Positions 32,227 to 38,082 of a stretch of 38,130 nt of DNA are shown piece after piece. The DNA is taken from positions 1 to 38,130 of IMG/VR virus record IMGVR_UViG_3300024336_000023; one strand, 5' to 3'. The notes beneath the pieces were generated by a model that saw only the letters and a program-made list of their open reading frames with translations, was not told the origin of the DNA and searched no databases. Source of the stretch: a virus. The number at the start of each line of letters is the position of its first letter. The first letter of the stretch is position 1. The position numbers and the translations under genes are program-made.

Positions 32227-34214
32227 GCCGCCTTCTCCTTTTTGTTTGATACAGTTAATTCTTTATGATCTGGAGACACATAGAGGCTGATAACCTGGGC
32301 TTGTGTATCAATTATTTCAGTGCAGCTCTCCCTGTTATCAACAAATACAGTACAGGCAAACCCATAATATTCTGATAAAGCGTTAATAATATCCAAACCC
32401 ACCTTGATTTTTCCGGCAGAATTAAGAGCTTCCCATGGCACACCGTTATAAGTTGTGATGCAGGTTTCTTCTATCCCCTGATTAATCAAAACATTAAACA
32501 TTTTGAAACGAGCCATTTTAAATCGGCTGTTTATTTGATCCTCCAGGAGCTCAACTTTTTGGATGATAAACTTATCAAGCAGATAAAGTTCAGATTCAAG
32601 CTTTTCATACTCTGCAGCCAGCTTCTTTTCCTGTTTTTCAAGGTCTGCAATCCGGTCTATGGTTTTTTCAGCAGTTTTCCATTCAGCTTTTTTTTCATTT
32701 TCAGAAGAGATACTGCTTTCAAGATCTGCAATGAGTTTTTTTATTGCATCAATCTGAGCCTGGGAGCTGTTTTTTAATGATTTGATTTCAGATTCAAGGT
32801 CTGCTTTTTCTTTTGTCAGTTTGTCCGGGATCTCTGCTCCAGCTTCCGGGATAGAAGCAATCTTTTCTTTTTGCTCTGCAAGGGCAGTTTCAAATTCTTT
32901 CTTCTCATGATCGATGGAACCGTCAAGCGTGGCCTGTTCTTCATTTAAAAACTCAATCTCTTTTTCCGTGGCCTTAATCTCTTTTGAGAGTTGTTTGATA
33001 TAATCAGCACTCTCCTTGCCTTTGGCTGTAATATCAGCCAGTGTATCAGCCTTGGCCTTGTTAAACCGCTCTTTGGCATCTTCAATCTGATCTTCCGGCA
33101 ATTCTTGGTCACAGGTGGGGCATACTTCTTTTATCTCAGGTCTTTTTGAATTCTCTGTGTGCCATTCCTTCCTTTTGTTTTCAATGGCCTCGGTTGCTAT
33201 TTTAACCCTTTGAGTATCCTGCTGAAGTTGACGTTTGAAATCATCAATCTTATTATCATTTTCACGCTTTTGGGATTGCAAGATTCTCTTTCTTTTATCC
33301 CAAGCAGTCTCAAGGATATCAATAACATCAAGGAAAGGTTTTTTTCTCTTTGAAAGGCTTTGGTCTGCACCTGATTTTAATTTGATTATTTCAGCATCAA
33401 TTTCATTAACCCGGATCTGTTTTTTACTGACCTCTTCATTTGACTGTAAAGATCTGAATTTCTCCTGGTGCTCTGCAAGATCGGTTTTTAATTCTTTCTT
33501 AACATTATCATCAGGTTTTACAGCATTCTTGCTGGCTTCCTGGTTTTCTGAAATCCTGACAGGGATCTGCTCAAGCTCTTTGTTTATTTTTTTTTGTTGA
33601 GCTTTTGCTTTTGCCCGGTGATCATCAACGGATGAACTGTTAAGGATTTCTGAAAGGCTGGATAATTTCTTGTCAGAGTTGATAACATTCAGGTCAGATA
33701 CATCCCCGCACATTTCAAGCAATATTTGACGACGACCTTTCCAATGCAGCTGATTAAACTCATGCGGATTGGTGACAAGCTTAAAAGCATTAATATCTAT
33801 AATCTCAACAATTTTAGAATCATAATCTTTCTTTTTAACCGGCACATCATCAATAAAATAATCGGTGCCATGTCCTTGAAAAACTCTTTTTGTAGACCCC
33901 TTTTTTTTGGGATATTTTTCATAAAATCTTTTAAGAAGAACAAGGGATTTGCCATTAAGCAGCAAAGACGCTTCCACCTCTGTTTCAAGCTTGTGGATCT
34001 CCTGCCCATTCGTATCAACAGGTTTTAGCTGAAAGTCAGCTTTGCCTTGGCTGTCTTTACCAAACAACAGCCACATAAAGGCATCCTGTAATGTTGTTTT
34101 ACCAGAAGCATTTTGCCCCCATACACTGACATCATCTCCTCCGGGTTCAAGGGTGAAATTTTTTATACCCTTGAAGTTCTGTAAGCGGAGTTTTTGAATT
34201 ATTAAATTTTGCAT
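32223..34214 (-). CDS. SbcC/Rad50-like ATPase
   Basis: A 663-residue SMC-type ATPase. Walker A is GQNASGKTT at 33-41. Two long coiled-coil arms flank a CxxC zinc hook (EVCPTCDQELPEDQ, near 365). The C-terminal head has a degenerate signature NSAGKIKVGLDIINAL and a Walker B-like VFVDNRE. In cellular SbcCD this subunit pairs with the SbcD nuclease, which is absent here; the MBL protein encoded two genes on may take that place. AAAGGAGG precedes the ATG. Confidence 0.85.
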   Translation of the reverse strand: MQNLIIQKLRLQNFKGIKNFTLEPGGDDVSVWGQNASGKTTLQDAFMWLLFGKDSQGKADFQLKPVDTNGQEIHKLETEVEASLLLNGKSLVLLKRFYEKYPKKKGSTKRVFQGHGTDYFIDDVPVKKKDYDSKIVEIIDINAFKLVTNPHEFNQLHWKGRRQILLEMCGDVSDLNVINSDKKLSSLSEILNSSSVDDHRAKAKAQQKKINKELEQIPVRISENQEASKNAVKPDDNVKKELKTDLAEHQEKFRSLQSNEEVSKKQIRVNEIDAEIIKLKSGADQSLSKRKKPFLDVIDILETAWDKRKRILQSQKRENDNKIDDFKRQLQQDTQRVKIATEAIENKRKEWHTENSKRPEIKEVCPTCDQELPEDQIEDAKERFNKAKADTLADITAKGKESADYIKQLSKEIKATEKEIEFLNEEQATLDGSIDHEKKEFETALAEQKEKIASIPEAGAEIPDKLTKEKADLESEIKSLKNSSQAQIDAIKKLIADLESSISSENEKKAEWKTAEKTIDRIADLEKQEKKLAAEYEKLESELYLLDKFIIQKVELLEDQINSRFKMARFKMFNVLINQGIEETCITTYNGVPWEALNSAGKIKVGLDIINALSEYYGFACTVFVDNRESCTEIIDTQAQVISLYVSPDHKELTVSNKKEKAA

Positions 34215-34229
34215 GTATCCTCCTTTTTA

Positions 34230-34442
34230 TTAAATTTCTATTTCAACAGTTCTTTTTATTTCACCTTCAGGCCCCACATACCTTCTAAATCTGATAAATT
34301 TTTTTGTTCCAAACATAAAATCATATTTATGCCTGTATTTTTTACATCCATCGGCTAATCTTGGCAGGCTGTGGGTGCATTTCGCAAAAACCCAAAAGCT
34401 TTTTTTTTGGTTTTTGATATATGTATCATCTGGCTGGGGCAT
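34230..34442 (-). CDS. Hypothetical basic protein
   Basis: A 70-residue protein rich in Lys and Phe with a beta-rich end (FIRFRRYVGPEGEIKRTVEI). No family is recognised. It lies between the lipoprotein-like gene and the ATPase in the early operon. Confidence 0.6.
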   Translation of the reverse strand: MPQPDDTYIKNQKKSFWVFAKCTHSLPRLADGCKKYRHKYDFMFGTKKFIRFRRYVGPEGEIKRTVEIEI

Positions 34443-34444
34443 AT

Positions 34445-34609
34445 CTATTTCCTATGCAACCATGTTATTGAAAAACAGCCGAATCCAAACATTGAGATTC
34501 CTGCTGTCCCTGTAAGCAGTTGCTCGGTTGTTGTTTGTGCATCACAGCCTGTCAAAATTAATCCCATAATGGCGATTACTGCGGATATTGCTGTTAAGGT
34601 TTGTTTCAT
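34445..34609 (-). CDS. Small lipoprotein-like membrane protein
   Basis: A 54-residue protein. A hydrophobic start (MKQTLTAISAVIAIMGLIL) leads to the lipobox LTGC, and a second hydrophobic stretch lies near the end. The start at 34609 has AAGGAAAAG upstream. An early-expressed membrane protein at this place could act in superinfection exclusion; this is inference from position only. Confidence 0.6.
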   Translation of the reverse strand: MKQTLTAISAVIAIMGLILTGCDAQTTTEQLLTGTAGISMFGFGCFSITWLHRK

Positions 34610-34671
34610 TAGCTTTTCCTTTCGGGCAATCGATTCCCAAACCGATATATGCCCTGATTTGATTGAAAGCT

Positions 34672-34698
34672 GATCAGCCACCACAGATAATCAGCTCT
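34672..34698. repeat. Repeat flanking the switch region, copy 1
   Basis: Shares gatcagccaccacag and then tcagctct with 35410-35437; the inner 4-5 bases differ. It is itself partly palindromic (AGCTGA and TCAGCT just outside). Possibly a regulator or terminator site. Confidence 0.6.
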
Positions 34699-34706
34699 GT
34701 TTTATA

Positions 34707-34817
34707 TTATTGGTTATGTTCTTGCCTTAAACCGTTCCTTCCTTGTTTCCATGAGCCGTCGGCATTGCCTGTCGCTGTTTTGTTGTCCTGGATAGGTGTA
34801 GTTTCTATTGTATTCAT
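34707..34817 (-). CDS. Possible 36-residue polar ORF
   Basis: It starts MNTIETTPIQDNKTATGN and ends RQEHNQ. The ribosome site is weak (AGGG at a long spacing). It fills the gap after the 48-residue gene. Codon use looks ordinary but the case for translation is modest. Confidence 0.4.
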   Translation of the reverse strand: MNTIETTPIQDNKTATGNADGSWKQGRNGLRQEHNQ

Positions 34818-34835
34818 AGTATACGTTGATCCCTA

Positions 34836-34982
34836 TTAATCCTGACTGCTAAGATATTGTTCAGGATTAAAATTATTTTTGTGAAGGTGTTTTGCCATGA
34901 CTAATAAGATTGCTTGTTTCAGTGTATAATTTTTTTGAAATGCAAATATTGGATTACCTGGGGTGGCGTTTATGGTTTTCAT
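34836..34982 (-). CDS. 48-residue hypothetical protein coupled to the Cro-like gene
   Basis: It starts inside the stop of the Cro-like gene (ATGA) after an AGAGG. The product has one helix (KQAILLVMAKHLHKNN). Unknown function, probably early. Confidence 0.6.
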   Translation of the reverse strand: MKTINATPGNPIFAFQKNYTLKQAILLVMAKHLHKNNFNPEQYLSSQD

Positions 34983-35194
34983 GCAACCTCTTTTGTGTTT
35001 ATTGGTAATTGTGAAAAAGCCTGCTTGAGTTCTGCTGGACTTGCGTTTTTCCATTGCTGGATTGTCTTGCCTGGGAAGAGTCCAGTCAATCTGGATGCTA
35101 CTATCCAAGACACTTCTCGTTTACTATTGAGAAGCATTGAAAGATACTGCTCGGTGATCCCTAAAATGTTTGCTATGTATTTTCTTGATGTCAT
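34979..35194 (-). CDS. Cro-like helix-turn-helix regulator
   Basis: A 71-residue protein with the Cro/XRE-type helix-turn-helix SRKYIANILGITEQYLSMLL at residues 3-22, then SKREVSWIVASRLTGLFPG and a Trp (QQWKNASP). It should bind the palindrome at 35206-35224 and repress its own operon, as Cro does. The ATG lies 7 bases after the -10 box, so its transcript is probably leaderless and no ribosome site is seen. Confidence 0.8.
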   Translation of the reverse strand: MTSRKYIANILGITEQYLSMLLNSKREVSWIVASRLTGLFPGKTIQQWKNASPAELKQAFSQLPINTKEVA

Positions 35195-35201
35195 GGTGAT
35201 T

Positions 35202-35230
35202 ATTTTATGTTGATAATCAACATAAGTCAA
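35202..35230 (-). promoter_or_regulatory. Leftward early promoter with leaderless start
   Basis: On the minus strand TTGACT (35230-35225), a 17-base spacer and TAAAAT (35207-35202) form a good sigma70 promoter. The start site would fall on or beside the ATG at 35194. It drives the Cro-like gene and probably the early operon. Confidence 0.75.
35206..35224. promoter_or_regulatory. Operator palindrome inside the early promoter
   Basis: tatgttgataatcaacata is a perfect inverted repeat of 9 bases around one central base and fills the spacer between the -35 and -10 boxes. A bound regulator would block RNA polymerase. Confidence 0.75.
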
Positions 35231-35237
35231 GCATTTT

Positions 35238-35252
35238 TTAACATATAGTTAA
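35238..35252. promoter_or_regulatory. Second palindrome in the switch region
   Basis: ttaacatatagttaa is an inverted repeat of 5 bases around 5. It shares the AACATA half with the first operator and lies between the two divergent promoters, so it may be a second, weaker operator. Confidence 0.5.
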
Positions 35253-35291
35253 TTATTTATAAATAGCTGTAATTTTTGTACAAACTTAACA

Positions 35292-35320
35292 TTGACTATA
35301 AGTAAAGAGGTAAGTTATGT
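35292..35320 (+). promoter_or_regulatory. Possible rightward promoter of the switch
   Basis: TTGACT, 17 bases, TTATGT. The -35 box is good and the -10 is poor. It points away from the Cro-like gene. An ATG at 35329 lies 8 bases after the -10. Confidence 0.4.
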
Positions 35321-35388
35321 TAAATATTATGGAAAACGAAATAGAAATTTTCAGATCATATTTAAAAAAACATTTGACACACCCTTAA
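35317..35388 (+). CDS. 23-codon ORF in the repressor position
   Basis: Starts MLNIMENEIEIFRSYLKKHL, with AGAGG upstream of the first ATG. It may be a truncated remnant of a repressor gene or a leader peptide. Too short to identify. Confidence 0.35.
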   Translation: MLNIMENEIEIFRSYLKKHLTHP

Positions 35389-35402
35389 TTTTTTGAGACA
35401 AT
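35374..35402 (+). promoter_or_regulatory. Rightward promoter for the PAPS-reductase-like gene
   Basis: TTGACA (35374-35379), a 17-base spacer and GACAAT (35397-35402). The -35 box is perfect and the -10 matches four of six. It precedes the structured leader at 35410-35607. Confidence 0.6.
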
Positions 35403-35409
35403 AAATACC

Positions 35410-35437
35410 GATCAGCCACCACAGCTTGGTCAGCTCT
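35410..35437. repeat. Repeat flanking the switch region, copy 2
   Basis: Matches 34672-34698 (gatcagccaccacag, then tcagctct). It begins 7 bases after the rightward -10 box, so it is the first transcribed sequence of that message. Confidence 0.6.
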
Positions 35438-35452
35438 CCTGAAAAGGAGAGC
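35433..35452 (+). promoter_or_regulatory. Hairpin covering a ribosome site
   Basis: A perfect 8-base stem, GCTCTCCT with AGGAGAGC, closed by a GAAA tetraloop. Its 3' arm is the Shine-Dalgarno sequence of the ORF at 35456, so that start would be hidden when the hairpin forms. Confidence 0.6.
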
Positions 35453-35455
35453 GAA

Positions 35456-35587
35456 ATGAAAGACAATTTAAAGAAAGCCCATAGAGAAACTATCCTTATC
35501 TCTGATGGGCTTTTTGTATTTCAAAATAGCTCAAGAGCGTTGCGGAGTAAAACCGCCAATAAAATAATGCACCGGACGAGCCGGTGA
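35456..35587 (+). CDS. 43-codon leader ORF
   Basis: Starts MKDNLKKAHRETILISDG after AGGAGAG. It reads through the terminator-like hairpin at 35474-35515 and stops 20 bases before the PAPS-reductase-like gene. Translation through the hairpin would prevent its folding, so it may act as an attenuator leader peptide. Confidence 0.4.
   Translation: MKDNLKKAHRETILISDGLFVFQNSSRALRSKTANKIMHRTSR
35474..35515 (+). terminator. Terminator or attenuator hairpin in the rightward leader
   Basis: AAAGCCCAT pairs with ATGGGCTTT, extended inward by AGAGA with TCTCT, with a single bulged base. The stem ends in five T residues. It lies between promoter and gene, so it would attenuate rather than end the operon. 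Confidence 0.6.
35539..35556 (+). repeat. Hairpin-forming 18-mer, copy 1
   Basis: gttgcggagtaaaaccgc; the ends GCGG and CCGC pair. It is repeated with one change at 36426-36443, just after the gene. Confidence 0.55.
35570..35586 (+). other. Hairpin just upstream of the PAPS-reductase-like gene
   Basis: CACCGG and CCGGTG form a perfect 6-base stem around ACGAG, ending 9 bases before the Shine-Dalgarno sequence. It may tune translation. Confidence 0.5.
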
Positions 35588-35607
35588 TCATTACAGGAGG
35601 AAAGAGA

Positions 35608-36420
35608 ATGAAAGAGAATTTACTTGTTAGTTTTTCCGGTGGAAGGACGTCGGCATATATGGCACATTGCTTAAAAGAAAATTTTTCAGATAAATACAAT
35701 CTTGTTTATGTTTTTGCCAACACAGGACAGGAGCGAGAAGAAACATTAGATTTTGTCAATAAGTGTGATAAATATCTCAGTCTTGATCTGATATGGGTTG
35801 AAGCTCTTGTCTATACGGAACGTGGGAAAGGTACAAAGTACACTATTACCGATTATGATTCAGCAGATAGATCAGGGGTAAACTTTGAAGCTGTTATCAA
35901 AAAATACGGCATACCAAATGTGAACTTTCCACACTGCACAAGAGAGCTAAAGCAAAGGCCCATAAATGCCTACGCTAAAAAAACACTTGGTGAATACACA
36001 ACAGCTATTGGAATACGTGGTGATGAATACCGGAGAGTCAAGAAAAACCAAAACAAATTTGTATACCCACTTGCTGATTGGGTTCCGGTCACAAAACAAC
36101 AAGTAAACGATTTTTGGAGTCACCAACCATTCAACCTTGAACTTGAAGATCATCAAGGCAATTGCTCATGGTGTTGGAAAAAATCATTTAAAAAATTATT
36201 TATGCTTATAGACGAAACGCCGTGGGTTTTTGACTTCCCTAAAAAGATGGAAGCCCTTCACTCATCGTGTGGCCCTTCTGATACTGCACAAGTTTTTTTT
36301 AGGGGTATCAGATCAACAGATGATCTTTTTAAATATCACAAAGAAGACAGGCGAAATCTATTTGATCTTGGCATAGATGACGGATGCTCAGAAAGTTGTG
36401 AAATGTATGAAACAGTATAA
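35608..36420 (+). CDS. PAPS-reductase / PP-loop family protein
   Basis: A 270-residue protein of the phosphoadenosine phosphosulfate reductase family. The PP-loop SFSGGRTSAY is at residues 8-17, and VFANTGQEREETLDFV and HCTRELKQRPI follow. C-terminal Cys motifs CSWCWKK and CSESCE could hold a metal cluster. The family includes sulfate reduction enzymes, DndC of DNA phosphorothioation and many phage proteins of unknown role; no Dnd partners are present. The ATG has AGGAGG upstream. It is the only sizeable rightward gene and lies where lambdoid phages encode the repressor. The substrate cannot be told from sequence. Confidence 0.85.
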   Translation: MKENLLVSFSGGRTSAYMAHCLKENFSDKYNLVYVFANTGQEREETLDFVNKCDKYLSLDLIWVEALVYTERGKGTKYTITDYDSADRSGVNFEAVIKKYGIPNVNFPHCTRELKQRPINAYAKKTLGEYTTAIGIRGDEYRRVKKNQNKFVYPLADWVPVTKQQVNDFWSHQPFNLELEDHQGNCSWCWKKSFKKLFMLIDETPWVFDFPKKMEALHSSCGPSDTAQVFFRGIRSTDDLFKYHKEDRRNLFDLGIDDGCSESCEMYETV

Positions 36421-36520
36421 CAAAGGTTGCGGAGTAAATCCGCTTGTATGGAATTACAATAACACAAAATGGAAATGTATTTCATGTGCTGAAAAAGGCA
36501 CAGCTGAAAAGGGGATATAG
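36407..36520 (+). CDS. 37-residue zinc-ribbon-like ORF
   Basis: Starts MKQYNKGCGVNPLVWNYN and continues to a CISC pair; four Cys in GCG and CISC would not give a full ribbon but suggest metal binding. It overlaps the end of the PAPS-reductase-like gene by 14 bases in another frame, so coupling is possible. It contains the second copy of the 18-base hairpin motif. Confidence 0.45.
   Translation: MKQYNKGCGVNPLVWNYNNTKWKCISCAEKGTAEKGI
36426..36443 (+). repeat. Hairpin-forming 18-mer, copy 2
   Basis: gttgcggagtaaatccgc, 17 of 18 bases identical to 35539-35556. In one frame both copies read Cys-Gly-Val-x-Pro, so they may be remnants of a duplicated coding motif. Confidence 0.55.
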
Positions 36521-36551
36521 ATCCGGCATGGCATAAACAATAACAAACTTT

Positions 36552-36755
36552 TTACGGAGGTCTGCATGAATGGACAGAATCTTCAATCCTTTTATCAATC
36601 ATTTCTTCAAGAATTTTGGCAGCATTGGCCTGAGTCCGCAACCATTCAATTTGATCAGGCCGCAACTTAGTCGCATAACTGATCTTTTTGTTTTCTTTTT
36701 CAGGACGTCCAGCGCCTTCTCTCTTCCCGCCGTGTTTTAATTTATTACTCATCAT
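36552..36755 (-). CDS. Small KHGGKREGAGRP-type phage protein
   Basis: A 66-67 residue basic protein with the motif KHGGKREGAGRPEKEN at the start, shared by many small phage and plasmid proteins with a helix-turn-helix-like or MetJ-type fold. GGGGAG precedes the start. It is the last gene of the second leftward operon and runs towards the rightward unit. Confidence 0.7.
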   Translation of the reverse strand: MMSNKLKHGGKREGAGRPEKENKKISYATKLRPDQIEWLRTQANAAKILEEMIDKRIEDSVHSCRPP

Positions 36756-36798
36756 TCTCCCCAGGGCTTCATATACGGAATTTTTTCCACTTTATGAC

Positions 36799-36823
36799 CT
36801 GCCCGGCCTCATGAACCGGGCAG
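36799..36823. other. Intergenic hairpin (8-base GC stem)
   Basis: CTGCCCGG and CCGGGCAG pair perfectly around a 9-base loop between two small genes. No U run follows on either strand. It resembles the other GC-rich intergenic stems of this genome (16373-16396, 37172-37191). Confidence 0.5.
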
Positions 36824-36856
36824 CGTGGAATTGAAATATACTTGCCTGCTGTCGTG

Positions 36857-36886
36857 AGAGGGGGCTTTAATTAGCCCTCTTTTTTA
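36857..36886 (+). terminator. Rho-independent terminator for rightward transcripts
   Basis: AGAGGG-GGCT pairs with AGCCCTCT and is followed by six or more T residues on the plus strand. It would end messages from the PAPS-reductase-like unit. It overlaps the stop of the leftward gene at 36871. Confidence 0.65.
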
Positions 36887-37140
36887 TATAATTTTTCAAT
36901 ACTCTCTTGCATTTTTATCATTGTTGCAATGGCCCTATCGCTCATCAACAGGCCTCCAACGATACCATCATAATCACGGATAATTAAATTATCGTGATCA
37001 GACATCACCAGTTCACAGCCTGGGAGATCTAGCGTGTGAATTTGAAAATCTCCGGATCGCATGGGTTGGATATAGGCATTCTTGATAAAACCGCCTCCGG
37101 TCTTTCCTTTATATGTTTTATTTATTTCTATTTGGTGCAT
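36871..37140 (-). CDS. Hypothetical protein
   Basis: An 89-residue protein. The first half is beta-rich (IEINKTYKGKTGGGFIKNAY, DFQIHTLDL) and the C-terminal end is helical (ATMIKMQESIEKLYKKEG). GGAGAG precedes the start at 37140. Unknown function; accessory operon. Confidence 0.65.
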   Translation of the reverse strand: MHQIEINKTYKGKTGGGFIKNAYIQPMRSGDFQIHTLDLPGCELVMSDHDNLIIRDYDGIVGGLLMSDRAIATMIKMQESIEKLYKKEG

Positions 37141-37171
37141 TTTATCTCTCCTTTTTATTTTTTTAAATGGA

Positions 37172-37191
37172 ACCCGGCTTTGACACCGGGT
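37172..37191 (-). other. Intergenic hairpin (ACCCGG stem)
   Basis: ACCCGG and CCGGGT pair around an 8-base loop in the gap between 37199-37417 and 36871-37140. It may tune expression of the downstream gene. Confidence 0.45.
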
Positions 37192-37198
37192 GTTGGTT

Positions 37199-37417
37199 TT
37201 AATTGGTAGACCAATCAGTAATGATAAATTCATCTTCTGAGCTGTTTTCATCATTAACTACGGCTGAGCCGTCTTCATTCTCGATAATTTCACAATTATC
37301 GAAGATGTAATTGATAGCTTCTTTACGAGACCAGGTATCGCTATCATTTACACATAGTTCTTTTCTGAATTCTTCTATTGTCATTTTTTCTTTAAGATCA
37401 GTTATTTCTTTTTCCAT
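37199..37417 (-). CDS. Small acidic protein
   Basis: A 72-residue, strongly acidic protein, a type often seen among phage inhibitors of host DNA-binding or defence proteins, though no function can be claimed. Its first 12 residues and 36 bases are identical to the gene at 111-419 (37382-37417 against 384-419). The leader before it carries a copy of that gene's 3' end. GGAGACGAC lies upstream of the ATG. Confidence 0.65.
   Translation of the reverse strand: MEKEITDLKEKMTIEEFRKELCVNDSDTWSRKEAINYIFDNCEIIENEDGSAVVNDENSSEDEFIITDWSTN
37382..37417. repeat. 36-base direct repeat shared with 384-419
   Basis: Identical over the first 12 codons of two small genes. Similarity continues upstream (cctgtattatgt), and 37436-37452 matches the 3' end of the first gene at 119-135 (tatgtttttcaacagc). 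Confidence 0.85.
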
Positions 37418-37455
37418 TTTGTCGTCTCCTGTATTATGTTTTTCAACAGCCTCCT

Positions 37456-37803
37456 TTACTCATACATCCCGGATAGGCATGTATAGCAGAGATACTCACC
37501 TTCGTACTCCTCTGCCTCCCACATGTTTGTTTCTCTACCACAACATGGGCAAAGTAAAGTTTTTTCCTCAAGGGCTTTTCTCTTTGCTTTCGCAGCCCTT
37601 GAAGCGGCAACTCTTTCTGCTTCTTTTCGCTCTCTCTTCTCAAACTCAAACTCAGAAATGGTTTCGACCAGTTTTGGAGCATACTCCCTGCTTTTAAAAG
37701 CATGTGAGCATACCTGCTCCGTCCAAATTTCATAACCTTCTGGGATTTCAACAGCCCAGTTAATATTTGTCGGGCTGCCCCAACCAATTTTAATCTTTTT
37801 CAT
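37456..37803 (-). CDS. Hypothetical protein with C-terminal zinc ribbon
   Basis: A 115-residue protein. A folded start (IKIGWGSPTNINWAVEIPEG) is followed by a Lys/Arg/Glu/Ala-rich helix (about 53-82) and a zinc ribbon, CPCC and CYTC, near the end. It lies directly after Csx16 in the direction of transcription, 3 bases apart. Unknown function. Confidence 0.65.
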   Translation of the reverse strand: MKKIKIGWGSPTNINWAVEIPEGYEIWTEQVCSHAFKSREYAPKLVETISEFEFEKRERKEAERVAASRAAKAKRKALEEKTLLCPCCGRETNMWEAEEYEGEYLCYTCLSGMYE

Positions 37804-37806
37804 TTT

Positions 37807-38082
37807 TTAAATCCTCCTGACAGAATATGTCACCATCGGGGAGGCGATTTCCATCACCTCCTCTTTTGTTAATTCTTTCCCTCTCATCTCAGGGGTGAAC
37901 CTAAGAGGAACCTCGGAAAATGATTTTGTCAAGCATGAAAGACTATGAGGTAATACGCCGATTACGTCCCTACCTCTTACAATTTCAGGAGAAGCATGAG
38001 TCACAACTTCTCCCTCAATTCCGTATTCTTCTTTTAAAAATTGTACCAACCCTGGGTGCCTAGTTACTATCAATTTTTCCAT
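37807..38082 (-). CDS. csx16: Csx16-family (VVA1548) protein, candidate anti-type III CRISPR factor
   Basis: A 91-residue protein with the Csx16 pattern: LIVTRHPG at 4-11, a conserved His29, GRDVIGVLPHSL at 37-48 and MRGKELTKEE at 66-75. Csx16 is found beside type III CRISPR systems; comparative work places it in a Rossmann-like group proposed to bind or cut cyclic oligoadenylates. In a phage with no CRISPR genes it is a natural candidate for destroying that alarm signal, as AcrIII-1 does. The strong GGAGGG site fixes the start at 38082. Enzymatic activity is inference. Confidence 0.8.
   Translation of the reverse strand: MEKLIVTRHPGLVQFLKEEYGIEGEVVTHASPEIVRGRDVIGVLPHSLSCLTKSFSEVPLRFTPEMRGKELTKEEVMEIASPMVTYSVRRI

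Noticed and set aside
35608-36420. DndC of a DNA phosphorothioation system
   Set aside because: The PP-loop fits the wider family, but no DndA, DndD, DndE or restriction partners are near, so the specific name is not justified.
36565-36669. Rightward 34-codon ORF with SD ACGGAGG
   Set aside because: Antisense to the recognised KHGGKREGAGRP-type gene and without similarity to any family; kept out for lack of support.
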